The notes: a model not told the origin generated them from the sequence alone. Shown: positions 9,110 to 18,599, counted from the first letter of the stretch. The stretch is 64,000 bases of DNA from Mucilaginibacter sp. SJ (GCF_028993635.1 NZ_CP118631.1:5394001-5458000), one strand, 5' to 3'. A program made the numbers and translations.

Positions 9110-10357
9110 TTATTTGTTCCAGTAATTGAGCTGATTAATGAGCTGCAGCTTATTAATATTGGTTTGTGTTTTAAGATTTTTTATAGCAAGGTAATTGTTG
9201 ATAGCCAGCACCAGGTCGGCTACACGCACATCGCCGGTTTGCAGCAGTTGGGTGTCAACTTTTACCAGGCTTTCGGTGTATTTCATCTGGTCATCAATTT
9301 GATTGAGCAGTTTTTCGGAGCCATCTATCTGTTGATTTAGCTGAGCAATCTGCTGGCGGTATTGTGTATCAAAAAACGCTTTGTAGCTGCGCCGGGTATC
9401 TTCTTCTAACGAGAGCTTGCGGTACTGGATCTTACGCTGGCCTCCATCATATAATGGCAGGGTAAAACTAAAACCAATACTGGCGCCGAAATTTTTATAG
9501 GCCGGCCCACTCAGGAAATCGGAATTGTAACCGCCGTCTGCCAGTAAATTAATCTTGGGTTTGTAGGCAAAATCAACTAAGGCGCGACTGTTTACCAGCT
9601 TAAGGCTATCCGTTTTATACTGGCTGAAAAAGATGCTGTTACTAATATTGGCCCGGATAGTTTTTTGAATGCCGGGATCCTGTAGTTCGATGTAACTGGT
9701 ATCAGCAATGCCGGTTAAATAGTTAAGTGTAGTATAGTCATTTTTGTATTGCAGCTTTGCCTGCGACAAAGTTAGTTCCTGCTGTTTAAGGGTAACCAAA
9801 AAAGTAAGGTAATCGCTTTGGCGGTAAACATTGGTGCGGGTCAGTTTTTTAAGCAGCGCTTCCTCCCGGTTAAGCAGGCTGATCACTTCCTGGTTAAATT
9901 TTACCTGTTGCAGGCTGCCAAATGCCGCTATGTATTGTGCCGTGACTGCTTTTTTCAGGTCCTGCTCAGAGATTTTGGCGGTATTAAGCACCGATTGCGA
10001 TTGCAGCTTCACCGCATCTATCTGTGCAGCGATATTTTTTTTGCTATCCAGCGATTGATTGATGCCCAATAGCGCATTAAGCGTATGCTCGTTGGTGATG
10101 GCAGGGGCATAACCATAGCCGCCGGCAACCGGCGCGTAAAGACCGGCACTGTTAGCGCTTACCTGTGGCCTGTAACCTGCCCTGATCCGGAGGCTGTCCA
10201 ACTGGCCCGAAGCAACCTGATTTTGCAAATCCTTTAACAGCGGACTGTTACTTTTGGCAAGCTCCAAATAATGTTCAAGATTGTAGGTTTGTGCCTGTGT
10301 AGCAGCACTAAGCAGGCAAAATAAAAAGCCGAAAACCCAATTTATCCGGATGGTCAA
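9110..10357 (-). CDS. TolC-family outer-membrane efflux protein
   Basis: A 415-residue outer-membrane factor. The signal peptide (about 1-22) ends ATQAQ. The body shows the two TolC repeats of long amphipathic helices with Gln/Asn/Lys-rich coiled-coil character (about 95-210 and 300-410). It would form the trimeric exit duct for the RND pump. No in-frame ATG is available at the N-terminus; a TTG at 10357 gives a good signal peptide and was chosen. It lies 78 bases after the histidine kinase stop and 1 base before the adaptor start, in the same operon. Confidence 0.88.
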   Translation of the reverse strand: MTIRINWVFGFLFCLLSAATQAQTYNLEHYLELAKSNSPLLKDLQNQVASGQLDSLRIRAGYRPQVSANSAGLYAPVAGGYGYAPAITNEHTLNALLGINQSLDSKKNIAAQIDAVKLQSQSVLNTAKISEQDLKKAVTAQYIAAFGSLQQVKFNQEVISLLNREEALLKKLTRTNVYRQSDYLTFLVTLKQQELTLSQAKLQYKNDYTTLNYLTGIADTSYIELQDPGIQKTIRANISNSIFFSQYKTDSLKLVNSRALVDFAYKPKINLLADGGYNSDFLSGPAYKNFGASIGFSFTLPLYDGGQRKIQYRKLSLEEDTRRSYKAFFDTQYRQQIAQLNQQIDGSEKLLNQIDDQMKYTESLVKVDTQLLQTGDVRVADLVLAINNYLAIKNLKTQTNINKLQLINQLNYWNK

Positions 10358-10435
10358 AATAATACGTATTGTGTTAAATAATAGCTAAGCTACACGATAA
10401 TTCTGGAAAAAATTGGTAGGGGCAGTGTAACAAAT

Positions 10436-11683
10436 TTAAAAGTTGACCGTGAAGATATGGTATGGCGCTTCATAACTGTAAACCAGCTGATAACCCAAAC
10501 TTTCGCAGATTTGTTTGGATATGGTAAGCCCCAGGCCGCTGCCTTCAGATGTGGATGCTTTATGAAAGCGGGTAAAGATATTTTCAGGATTTAAGGCTAC
10601 CTGTTCGCCGGTGTTTTTGATGGTTAAATTTTCGGCTGTGAGGCTGATGATGATCTCGCCGCCTGTACGGTTATGACGTACCGCGTTGATGATGAGGTTA
10701 TTTAACAATATCTCAATAAGGTAATTGCTGGCTTCAATTTCCTTTTTGCTAATTGTTGAAATAACCGTTATTTCTTTGTCGTTGAAAATATCTTCCAATT
10801 GATACAGCAAATCATCTATAAGTTCCTGTAAATCCAGGTGCTGTCGATCGTTCAATAGTTTGTTCTCAATCTTGACCAGTAATAACAACGATTGGTTAAG
10901 CCTGCTCAGGCGCGATACCGCGCTGTAAAGGTCATTGAGTAACTTGCTTTGATGCTCACTAAAGTTTTCTGTCTGGATCAGGGTGTCCAATTTGGAGTTG
11001 ATCACCGCAATAGGGGTAAGCAGCTCATGCGAGGCGTTTTCGGTAAAGGTTTTAAGGTCTTTGTAGTCTTTTTTTACCCGTTCGGCCATGGCGGTAACTT
11101 CGGCCTGGAGTTCGTTAAACTCGTCGATAGTAGTATTGGGAGATGGCATTTCGCGGCTGTCGGTAACATTAAATAGTTTCAATTCACTCAGGATACTGTA
11201 AAATGGCTGCCAAAGCCGGCCCAATATCAGGCGGTTGGTAATTACCAACACCAGCAGCAGTAATAAGATAACGCCTATTGTAATGCCGAAGATGATCTGG
11301 ATGAGGTCTTCCGTTTCTACTTTCGATTCAACTATCAGGATTTTATAATACCTGTCGCCAACTGTCACCGAACTGACCAAACCGCGACCTGATTCCGGCT
11401 CGTCTTTTTCGCGGTAATAAGTAGTGTTAAAAAATTCGCGTTTAACCGAATTGGGTTCGGCCGAAATAAAGGTGATCTGCTGGTCTTTCGAGGCGAAAAC
11501 CTGGGGCAGGTGGTGATTGAGCTTTACGTAATCAAAAACTTCCTGCTCTTCAACCTTAAGTGAATTGTCTTTTTGATTAGTAAGGATCAGGCTGATGGCC
11601 TGGTAATAAATAACGCCGGTTATCAGCATGATAACAATAGTAGCAATTAAATTTACCCGGTTATACCTTTCCGAAAGCTTCAT
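10436..11683 (-). CDS. Sensor histidine kinase
   Basis: A 415-residue membrane sensor kinase. TM1 (about 12-33) and TM2 (about 127-150) bracket a periplasmic sensor of about 95 residues with no recognised fold. A linker follows, then the H-box ENASHELLTP with phospho-acceptor His219, the N-box NNLIINAVRHN (about 328) and the G-box GSGLGLTISKQI (about 382). Its ATG overlaps the response regulator stop by one base, so the two are co-translated. It probably senses the pump's substrate or envelope stress and controls the operon it sits in. Confidence 0.92.
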   Translation of the reverse strand: MKLSERYNRVNLIATIVIMLITGVIYYQAISLILTNQKDNSLKVEEQEVFDYVKLNHHLPQVFASKDQQITFISAEPNSVKREFFNTTYYREKDEPESGRGLVSSVTVGDRYYKILIVESKVETEDLIQIIFGITIGVILLLLLVLVITNRLILGRLWQPFYSILSELKLFNVTDSREMPSPNTTIDEFNELQAEVTAMAERVKKDYKDLKTFTENASHELLTPIAVINSKLDTLIQTENFSEHQSKLLNDLYSAVSRLSRLNQSLLLLVKIENKLLNDRQHLDLQELIDDLLYQLEDIFNDKEITVISTISKKEIEASNYLIEILLNNLIINAVRHNRTGGEIIISLTAENLTIKNTGEQVALNPENIFTRFHKASTSEGSGLGLTISKQICESLGYQLVYSYEAPYHIFTVNF

Positions 11684-12360
11684 TATTGATCGGCGAATTT
11701 GTAGCCCATACCATAGGCTGCATAAATATAATCCTTGCCGCCGGCTTCCATTATTTTTTTACGGATGTTTTTAATATGCGAGTAAATAAAGTCGAAATTA
11801 TTGGCCAGATCGATGCCATCGCCCCATAAATGTTCGGCAATGGCGTTTTTTGAAATTACTTTGCCTTTGTTGGAGATGAAATAGATGAGCAATGCAAACT
11901 CTTTACGGGTAAACTTTACCGGGATGCCGTTTACAGCTACCGTTTTAGCCATCAGGTCGATACTGAGCTCATTGAAGTTAAGTACATTGCTGCCATTGAA
12001 CATTTTACGCCTGATGATGGCCGATACCCTCGCCTTCAATTCCGAAAGGTGAAAGGGCTTTACCAAATAATCATCAGCACCGAGGTCAAGGCCCTGCAGG
12101 CGGTCATCGAGCGAGTTTTTGGCCGATATGATGAGCACCCCGTCGGTGTAGTTATTGGCTTTAAGCTTTTTTAATATATCAATACCATTACCGCCGGGCA
12201 GGGTGATATCCAGCAGGATGCAATCATAACGGTACAATTCAACCTTGGCGAGGGCTGCTGCATAGCTGGCCGCGGTTTCACAAATGTTGCCGGCTTCGGT
12301 AAAATATTCTTCAATACTTTCGCGCAGGCCCTCTTCGTCTTCGATGATGAGTATTTTCAA
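11683..12360 (-). CDS. OmpR-family response regulator
   Basis: A 225-residue regulator with a receiver domain (acidic pocket ED at 7-8, phospho-acceptor Asp51, conserved Lys in DYLVKPF) and a C-terminal winged-helix DNA-binding domain (about 130-222, ending in the YAAYGMGYKF type motif). The start used is TTG at 12360, which gives the canonical MKILIIEDEE; no ATG is better placed. It is the first gene of the six-gene pump operon and is likely to activate it. Confidence 0.93.
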   Translation of the reverse strand: MKILIIEDEEGLRESIEEYFTEAGNICETAASYAAALAKVELYRYDCILLDITLPGGNGIDILKKLKANNYTDGVLIISAKNSLDDRLQGLDLGADDYLVKPFHLSELKARVSAIIRRKMFNGSNVLNFNELSIDLMAKTVAVNGIPVKFTRKEFALLIYFISNKGKVISKNAIAEHLWGDGIDLANNFDFIYSHIKNIRKKIMEAGGKDYIYAAYGMGYKFADQ

Positions 12361-12506
12361 AACTTTTTTTTGTAAAGTTAAAATGCCAATTTGTACAGAT
12401 TCTGGATTTTGAGTAAAGGCTAACAGCTATCTCACAGATTTTGTACAGAATGCCTAAGCAAATTTGCATTTAGCTTGTTGCAAGTTAAAAACAAAATCTG
12501 ATCATT

Positions 12507-12920
12507 ATGTGGTGGATCTACGCATTACTTTCGGCACTGTTTGCAGCGCTTACAGCCATTTTTGCCAAAATAGGGATTAAAGGGGTTGATACCGACCTCG
12601 CTACGGCCATCCGTACCGTAATAATCCTGATCCTGGCCTGGGCCATAGCACTTTTTAAGGGGAGCCATGGTGGTATCAGCACGCTCACCAAAACCAACTG
12701 GGCCTTCCTCATCTTGTCTGGCTGTGCAACCGGCCTTTCGTGGATCTGTTATTTCCGCGCCCTGCAGTTGGGCAAGGTAAGCCAGGTTGCCCCGGTTGAT
12801 AAACTAAGCGTTGCTTTGGCCATCGCGCTTTCTGTTATTTTTCTGGGCGAACCGTTAACTTTAAAAAATGCCATAGGCGCGCTGCTTATTATCGGCGGTA
12901 CAATTGTATTGATTTTTTAA
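12507..12920 (+). CDS. Half-size EamA-family transporter
   Basis: A 137-residue protein with a single EamA domain: about five hydrophobic segments (3-22, 33-52, 66-84, 93-113, 117-136) and conserved motifs ALTAIFAKIGIKGVDTDLATAIR and VAPVDKLSVALAI. Typical EamA transporters have two such domains in about 300 residues; single-domain forms are thought to dimerise, as in the small multidrug resistance family. Substrate unknown. It is divergent from the response regulator (gap about 146 bases) and ends about 150 bases before the next plus-strand gene. Confidence 0.85.
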   Translation: MWWIYALLSALFAALTAIFAKIGIKGVDTDLATAIRTVIILILAWAIALFKGSHGGISTLTKTNWAFLILSGCATGLSWICYFRALQLGKVSQVAPVDKLSVALAIALSVIFLGEPLTLKNAIGALLIIGGTIVLIF

Positions 12921-13067
12921 CCTTTTTGTAACATGCTCATATACAATGTAACAAGCATATATACATAATAAAAACATATTGTAACAAATACACTTCAATA
13001 CCATTTAATTCAGATTTAATCCAATCTTTCTTATAAAATTTGCGGTTCCAAACACCCGTATTTTATA

Positions 13068-15554
13068 ATGAAGTCTGTTTTTTTGATATTATGTTCTTTT
13101 ATTTTTATAACCGCCTTACACGCCCAAACTGCCCCCGGAGCCAGGGGCAAAATCACCGGTAAAGTTACCGATGCCACCACAAAACAACCGGTTGACTATG
13201 CCACTATATCTGTATTTAAACAAGGCGCTGCTTCACCCTTCAATGGCATCAGCACCGATCCTAAAGGAAATTTTAGCATAAATAACATCCCCGCCGGGGA
13301 GTATAAAATAACCGCCGAATTTTTAGGTTATCAGAAAGCAACTATCGAACATGTAATTGTTAAAGATGGAGCCGTATCATTGGGCGAGATCAAATTGGCT
13401 CCGGTTGCCAATGAACTAAAAGGCGTAACCATAACCGCCAAAGTACCTACTGTTGAAAACCGGATTGACAAAATGGTTTACAACCCTCAAAACGATTTAA
13501 GCGCACAGGGCGGCGTAGCTATTGATGTATTGAAAAAAGTACCGCAGATCACGGTTGATATTGATGGTAATGTGGAGCTTCAGGGCAATGCCAATATCCG
13601 TTTTTTGATCAATGGTAAACCATCAAGCATTTTTGGGGCCAGCCTTGCCGATGCTTTGGCCAGCATCCCGGCCAGTCAGATCAAAAGTATTGAGGTGATT
13701 ACCAGCCCGGGCGCGAAATATGACGCGGCCGGTACGGGAGGTATCGTAAACATTATCTTAAAAGACAGCAAAGTGCAGGGCGTTAACGGCAGTGTTAACC
13801 TATCGGCAGGTACCCGCCGCGAAAACGGTTCATTTAACCTCAATGCCCGTAAGGGTAATTTTGGGGTGAATGCTTTTTTTAGCGGTAACGCCCAGATCAA
13901 CAGCAACGCACCCAATACCCGTAATCGCGTATCAACCGATTCGGCCGCTAACAGGACCACTCTTTTTCAGCAGGGCAGCAACAATTTTAAACGCAGCGGT
14001 TATGAATCGGGCATTAATTTTAACTGGGATATCAGCCCTAAAGATCAGCTGACCGCGGGTGTAGGCTTTAACCACTTCGGTAACCATGGCAATGGCATCA
14101 CCAACCAGGATCAAAGCGTTGTTGACGCGGCCGGCAACCCGGTATCTGATATCAGGAGCATCCGTAACTCAAGCAGTAAATTCAGTGGCTACTCAACCGA
14201 TGTAAGTTTGAATTACAAAAAAACTTTTGCCAAAGAAGGGCAGGAACTTGATGTATTGTACTCATCAAGTTTTGGCCGTAACTCGTTCAGCTCATTTCAG
14301 CGCCAGGATTATGATTCGGGCTTAACTTCATCCGGTATCTCCAACAACAATCCGGGTAAGGACAGGGAAACCGATATTTCTGTTGATTATACACAGCCTG
14401 TAAGTAAAAATTTCACGCTGGAAACAGGTGGTAAGCTTGTGTTTAACCACATCAACAATAATGTAGTAACAGATACCCTTTTTGGCGGTAATGCCTTTGT
14501 GCCTAACCCAAGCCAAACCTATGGTTTTACTTACGACCGTAAAGTGTATGCTTACTACCTGTCGGCCTCAACATCTATATTTGATAAATTTTTGGATGTG
14601 AAAGCCGGTTTAAGAGATGAGTATACTACCACCAAAGCCGATTTTCAGGGTGTGACCATCCCGTCTTATAATATCCTTGCGCCATCACTTGTGTTTTCGC
14701 ATAAGTTTGGCAATGGTGCCGAATCTATCAAATTAAGCTATACCCGCCGCATCCAGCGCCCTGATTATGGCGATCTGAACCCCTTCCTGAACATCAGCGA
14801 TCCACATAACATCAGTACAGGTAATCCTAACCTGAAACCCGAAAAAGGTGATCTTTTTGAGTTAGGTTATAACAAATCATATGATAAAGGCGCCAATATT
14901 AACATCGCAGCTTTCTATCGCCGTAATACCGATGATATTCAGCAGTTCACTACCTTTTATTCAACGTTTGATGTAAACGGCACTACCTATACCGATGTGT
15001 CATTGAACCAGCGTTATAACATAGGTTCGGAAGAGCGCATCGGTATCAATATTTATGCTTCGGTACCGGTAACCGGTAAACTAAGCCTGCGTACCAATAT
15101 GATTTTTAGCGACAGGCGCAGTACTAACCCCGGTTTTGCCAATGTAAGTGCCTTCGCATACCGCCTTAACCTCAACGCGCAATACAGCTTTGGTCATGAT
15201 TTGAGCGCGGAGTTTTTTGGTAATTACAACTCATCGCAAAAAGGCATCCAGGGTACCAATCCCAAATTTGTGTTCTACAATTTTGCCATGCGCAAAATGT
15301 TCATGAACAAAAAAGCCAGTATCGGGCTTACGGCTACCAATCCGTTTGCCAAATATGTGAGTCAAAGCTCATCAACCTTTGGCAGCAATTTTTATTCAAC
15401 TAACTTGAGACTGGTGCCGGTACAGTCGTTCGGGATAAGCCTGAGTTATAAGTTTGGCAAGCTTGAATTTAAGAAGGAGCGGGAAAAAGAGAGAAATAAT
15501 GATCAGGATAATAATGGAGGCGACAATGGGCCGCAAACTGATAAGGGGAAATAA
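13068..15554 (+). CDS. Outer-membrane beta-barrel receptor, TonB-linked type
   Basis: An 828-residue outer-membrane protein. It has a signal peptide (1-19), a carboxypeptidase-regulatory-like domain (about 27-110, GKITGKVTDATTKQPVDYATI), a plug-like domain (about 120-230, containing LSAQGGVAIDVLKKVPQ and SPGAKYDAAGTGGIVNI) and a large C-terminal barrel of alternating strands of the outer-membrane beta-barrel family type. The C-terminus ends in an unusual Glu/Lys/Asn-rich tail after the last strand. No SusD-like partner follows, so this is not a Sus-type pair. Substrate unknown. Confidence 0.9.
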   Translation: MKSVFLILCSFIFITALHAQTAPGARGKITGKVTDATTKQPVDYATISVFKQGAASPFNGISTDPKGNFSINNIPAGEYKITAEFLGYQKATIEHVIVKDGAVSLGEIKLAPVANELKGVTITAKVPTVENRIDKMVYNPQNDLSAQGGVAIDVLKKVPQITVDIDGNVELQGNANIRFLINGKPSSIFGASLADALASIPASQIKSIEVITSPGAKYDAAGTGGIVNIILKDSKVQGVNGSVNLSAGTRRENGSFNLNARKGNFGVNAFFSGNAQINSNAPNTRNRVSTDSAANRTTLFQQGSNNFKRSGYESGINFNWDISPKDQLTAGVGFNHFGNHGNGITNQDQSVVDAAGNPVSDIRSIRNSSSKFSGYSTDVSLNYKKTFAKEGQELDVLYSSSFGRNSFSSFQRQDYDSGLTSSGISNNNPGKDRETDISVDYTQPVSKNFTLETGGKLVFNHINNNVVTDTLFGGNAFVPNPSQTYGFTYDRKVYAYYLSASTSIFDKFLDVKAGLRDEYTTTKADFQGVTIPSYNILAPSLVFSHKFGNGAESIKLSYTRRIQRPDYGDLNPFLNISDPHNISTGNPNLKPEKGDLFELGYNKSYDKGANINIAAFYRRNTDDIQQFTTFYSTFDVNGTTYTDVSLNQRYNIGSEERIGINIYASVPVTGKLSLRTNMIFSDRRSTNPGFANVSAFAYRLNLNAQYSFGHDLSAEFFGNYNSSQKGIQGTNPKFVFYNFAMRKMFMNKKASIGLTATNPFAKYVSQSSSTFGSNFYSTNLRLVPVQSFGISLSYKFGKLEFKKEREKERNNDQDNNGGDNGPQTDKGK

Positions 15555-16221
15555 AATATGCTCATGAAGCCAGTTGGATGTTAGTCTGAATTTTGAAATC
15601 CGGCGGACTCTGAAGTTGAAATGACAAAAAATAAGGCCTGTCACCCTGAGCTTGTCGAAGGGTCGCGCGCAGAGGCCTGCCCGCCATGCTTCGACGGGCT
15701 ACCCATGACAAGATAAAAAATGTGGTTTTTTCGCAGCAGATTAGCTTCGGGTGAAAACGAACAGAACGATGCTGGGCGGTGCGGCTGCAGGGGCATAGCA
15801 AGTTTTTGCAGAAGCGGAGGCATTGTGTGCGAACCGGGGCAAAATAATTGCAGCCCGTGGTTCTGTTCGTTTTGCAGGGTGAAGGCTGCGCCGATGGCTA
15901 TGGGGCCAGGTTGCGCGCAAAGAAGCCTCTCTGCTGCAAGCCTTTTTGGTTACTTTTGTGGCGACAAAAGTAACTGGCCCCGCGCGGCCAATAGCGCGAC
16001 GATGTAAGTCAAATACTAATGAAGCCCGTTACCAGCCTGTCGGTGATTGCTTCATTCCTTACAGCGATGACGTGACGCAGATGTCATTTTACCTTCAGAG
16101 GCCAGGGATTTAAATCACTCAGCATGACACCCATTTTTAATCATGTTATGGCCAAACAGTAAATAAGCCCGGCATGACGAAAGAAAAACAAAAAGCCTTT
16201 GGAGAGGATTGGGTGAGACTC
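15555..16221. repeat. Repeat-rich intergenic region
   Basis: Contains several palindromic elements: one with arms CACCCTGAGCTTGTCGAAGG and GCTTCGACGGGC at about 15640-15710, a perfect hairpin GTTACTTTTGT/ACAAAAGTAAC at 15949-15974, and degenerate copies of a TGTCAT...ATGACA element at about 16040-16180. The 95-codon frame at 15720-16007 is Cys-rich with atypical composition and runs through the repeats, so I do not call it a gene. Confidence 0.7.
15949..15974. repeat. TTACTTTTGT hairpin element, copy 1
   Basis: A perfect 11-bp stem with a 4-base loop. The same motif (TACTTTTGT...ACAAAAGTA) is found at 32211-32235, each time followed within 40 bases by a GC-rich block and GATGTA/AATGTA. Confidence 0.7.
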
Positions 16222-16869
16222 TTACCCGTTCTTGATCAAAATACTTTCAATGATCAGCGTTGTATCTTCACAGCTGTCGGTCGCAGTTTCCATGGCTGCA
16301 AAAACATCGGTGTATTTAATTAATTCAATCGGATCTTTTTCATTATTGAGCAGATCGGCAAAGGCTTTATTGTGAACCGCATCGGCCTGGGCTTCCAGTT
16401 TTTTGATGTTACTGCAAAGCTCAAAAATTTCGGGCGATTTGTTCAGGTTGTTCATCGCGTTTACCGCTTTTTCAAGCTCGGTACTGGTTTTAAGGATCAG
16501 GGCAGCCAAATCTATCATTGGCTGGGTAATAGCAGGTACGTTGTAAAGGTTTATCCTGCGGGCGGCCATGGTAATCCTGTCGGCTACATCATCAATGGCT
16601 GATGCCAGATCACACATATCCTTGCGGTTAAACGGCGAGATCAGCATCCGGCCCGATTCAGAGAATACCCTGTGTGTTATCTCGTAACTTTTAAATTTCA
16701 GCTTATCAATATGCGCAAAATTAAACTTCTGCTCATATGATGTTGGGGCGTTAACGGCTTCGTCAAGCAGCCTGGCCATTTCGGTAACATTGGCTACAGC
16801 AGTGTTGAACAAATCGTAAAAAACCTGGTTTGAGTTTGGAAATATCGATTTTGAGTTAGTGCTCTTCAT
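16222..16869 (-). CDS. DUF47/PhoU-like protein
   Basis: A 215-residue all-helical protein of the DUF47 family (PhoU-related), with conserved elements such as HRVFSESGRMLISPFNRKDMCDLASAIDDVADRI (split at about residues 68-101) and the C-terminal ATDSCEDTTLIIESILIKNG. DUF47 proteins usually sit next to a Pit-type phosphate permease and are thought to regulate phosphate uptake; no permease is present here, so its partner is either elsewhere or lost. It starts at an ATG and stands alone on the minus strand. Confidence 0.88.
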   Translation of the reverse strand: MKSTNSKSIFPNSNQVFYDLFNTAVANVTEMARLLDEAVNAPTSYEQKFNFAHIDKLKFKSYEITHRVFSESGRMLISPFNRKDMCDLASAIDDVADRITMAARRINLYNVPAITQPMIDLAALILKTSTELEKAVNAMNNLNKSPEIFELCSNIKKLEAQADAVHNKAFADLLNNEKDPIELIKYTDVFAAMETATDSCEDTTLIIESILIKNG

Positions 16870-17160
16870 TGATCTGTCTTATCAGTCGTGAATTTACAGT
16901 AGTTATATTAAGCGGATTTTAAAATATGTCACTATAAATTATTCAGCGGATAAAAGTAACCATTAATATAATGCCAAATGTTAAGTTAATGTTAAGAATG
17001 GTTAAGCTAATGTAATAAAACGAAATTAATGAGGTTGTAAGTTGCTGATTTAAAGTAAAAAGAAACCTGCCAATTGAATAAGGAAAATTGTGTAACATTT
17101 GAGTTTAATTAAAACAATACGCGGCATTGATGCATTGTATTTGTATTAGTCAATCCAATT

Positions 17161-17367
17161 ATGAAAGCCGGGGAAAAGCATTATAAATGCGTAAACAGCA
17201 AAACAGGTTACGCCATTTATTACCATTCGCTGGGTAGGGAGCTCAGCAATGAAGAAGTGAAAGCCGAATTAGAAAAAATACGTGCGCGTGTAGCTATTCA
17301 AAACGGTATTTACCTTGAAACACTTTACTGGGAAGAAATGAAGCAGGACGCCGAACTGACGCAATAG
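17161..17367 (+). CDS. Small hypothetical protein, 68 aa
   Basis: A 68-residue soluble protein with a Tyr-rich N-terminal half (HYKCVNSKTGYAIYYHS, about 7-23) and a charged helix (SNEEVKAELEKIRARVA, about 29-45). No family recognised. Codon usage looks like the neighbours and the frame is not shadowed by a larger one, which supports a real gene. Upstream sequence is AT-rich and repeat-free. Confidence 0.6.
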   Translation: MKAGEKHYKCVNSKTGYAIYYHSLGRELSNEEVKAELEKIRARVAIQNGIYLETLYWEEMKQDAELTQ

Positions 17368-17482
17368 CAGGGACAGTTTTATAGGGTGTATATAACTAAT
17401 TTAAAATGAGTGCTTTTGCAAATAAATACTTATATTTAATTGCCATTATATAACCAGTTTTAACCTGCTGTTATTCCCGCTT

Positions 17483-17629
17483 ATGAAAAAGATAGTTTTA
17501 TCGCTGTTAGCGGCATGGTGTTGCTCTGCGCCTGTTTTTTCACAAAATGACAAGCCGGTTTCACCTTCCGTTTCTTTAGATGCTATAGTATCGCGCCTGC
17601 AAGCTATATCGGCCAATAAAGCAGGTTAA
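17483..17629 (+). CDS. Very small secreted peptide, 48 aa
   Basis: Translation gives a clear signal peptide (MKKIVLSLLAAWCC...APVFSQ, residues 1-21) followed by only 27 residues ending in a predicted helix (LDAIVSRLQAISANKAG). After the TAA the same frame stays open for 11 more codons ending YRIGINLNL, resembling an outer-membrane beta strand. This may be a decayed remnant of a larger exported protein with an internal deletion and a stop, or a real secreted micropeptide. Confidence 0.45.
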   Translation: MKKIVLSLLAAWCCSAPVFSQNDKPVSPSVSLDAIVSRLQAISANKAG

Positions 17630-17684
17630 AAAGTGTACCGCATTGGGATAAACCTTAACTTATAAGGTACAATGATGCCGGCGC

Positions 17685-17712
17685 ATAAAAAACCCTGCCA
17701 TGGTAGGCAGGG
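17685..17712 (-). terminator. Minus-strand terminator without an obvious gene
   Basis: Stem CCCTGCC/GGCAGGG (17693-17699 and 17706-17712), loop of 6 bases, T6 on the minus strand. Confidence 0.55.
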
Positions 17713-17890
17713 TAAAAAAACCACAACAATTGTTTAACCTTTGGGCTATGAATCCCTCCGGTCGATTCCTAATTGCAATATGATCTTTCAATTATTAAAC
17801 AATATAAATTCAAAATAGTTTAATCATCAGGTGTTTATTTTCAGTGTTTTATGTGTTAAAATCACCTCTTGAAGGTATTTAAACGAATAG
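17685..17890 (-). ncRNA. Candidate minus-strand small RNA ending in a terminator
   Basis: The gap before the DUF2911 gene has no plus-strand gene. At 17693-17712 there is a GC-rich 7-bp stem (CCCTGCC/GGCAGGG) followed on the minus strand by T6, but with no T-tract on the plus strand. A terminator in this direction with no minus-strand gene upstream of it suggests a short transcript starting somewhere below 17890. The 5' end and promoter are not identified. Confidence 0.3.
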
Positions 17891-17935
17891 TTGTTTTTAA
17901 ACCAAATTTCAATCTATCTTTATATTAAACAAATT

Positions 17936-18466
17936 ATGAGAAATCTTATGAAAAAATCATTTCAGCTTAAGGCGGCATTCCTGTTTGCTTTCGCCTTATT
18001 GGTATCAGCGGTAACCTTTGCCCAGGACAAACCAGCAAGCCCGCGCGATAGCGTTAGCGGTACAGCTGCCGGTTCAACTATTACTATTAACTATGGCAGC
18101 CCATCGGTTAAAGGCCGTAAAATTTGGGGCGGTCTTGAAGCTTACGGTAAAGTATGGCGTGCAGGTGCTAACGAGGCCACAACTTTTACAACAACAAAAG
18201 ATATCAAAGTTGAGGGTAAACCACTGGCAGCGGGTACTTATAGCTTCTTCCTGGTCCCTGCCGAAAACGGTACCTGGACAGTTATTTTTAACAAAGTGGC
18301 CAAACAATGGGGTGCGTTTAAATACGATGAGTCAAAAGACGCCCTGCGTGTAAACGTAAAAACCAAAGCCGCGCCAATGCACGAAAGATTAGTTTATACA
18401 GTTGATGCAAAAAGTTTTTGCATGTTCTGGGACAAGATCGTAGTGCCGGTGTCTGTAAGTAAATGA
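17936..18466 (+). CDS. DUF2911 exported protein
   Basis: A 176-residue protein with an N-terminal signal peptide (ending VTFAQ, about residue 30) and a DUF2911 domain: SPRDSVSG, ITINYGSPSVKGRKIWGGL, GKVWRAGANEATTFTTTKD and AGTYSFFLVP. The family is widespread in Bacteroidota, probably periplasmic and of unknown function. The frame extends upstream to 17891 but that part looks non-coding; 17936 (or the ATG at 17948, MKKSFQ) is the likely start. A strong terminator follows at 18498. Confidence 0.88.
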   Translation: MRNLMKKSFQLKAAFLFAFALLVSAVTFAQDKPASPRDSVSGTAAGSTITINYGSPSVKGRKIWGGLEAYGKVWRAGANEATTFTTTKDIKVEGKPLAAGTYSFFLVPAENGTWTVIFNKVAKQWGAFKYDESKDALRVNVKTKAAPMHERLVYTVDAKSFCMFWDKIVVPVSVSK

Positions 18467-18497
18467 TATTCAGTAACCTTATTTTTCACAATTTTGA

Positions 18498-18522
18498 AAG
18501 CCTCCTGCCAAGGGGGCTTTTT
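18498..18522 (+). terminator. Terminator of the DUF2911 gene
   Basis: An 8-bp stem AAGCCTCC/GGGGGCTT with a 6-base loop and a following T5 run, about 30 bases after the stop codon. Confidence 0.85.
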
Positions 18523-18599
18523 CTATTACCCGGGTTTTTAGCGCGCAAAAGCATTCTTTTTTAAACCTGAACCCTAAAGCGCTATATTTACCTTAGATA

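Noticed and set aside
15720-16007. 95-codon Cys-rich frame
   Set aside because: Coincides with dispersed repeats (hairpin 15949-15974) and lacks a credible start or family.
17891-17935. Extended N-terminus of the DUF2911 gene
   Set aside because: The extra 15 residues precede a normal signal peptide and start in AT-rich non-coding sequence.
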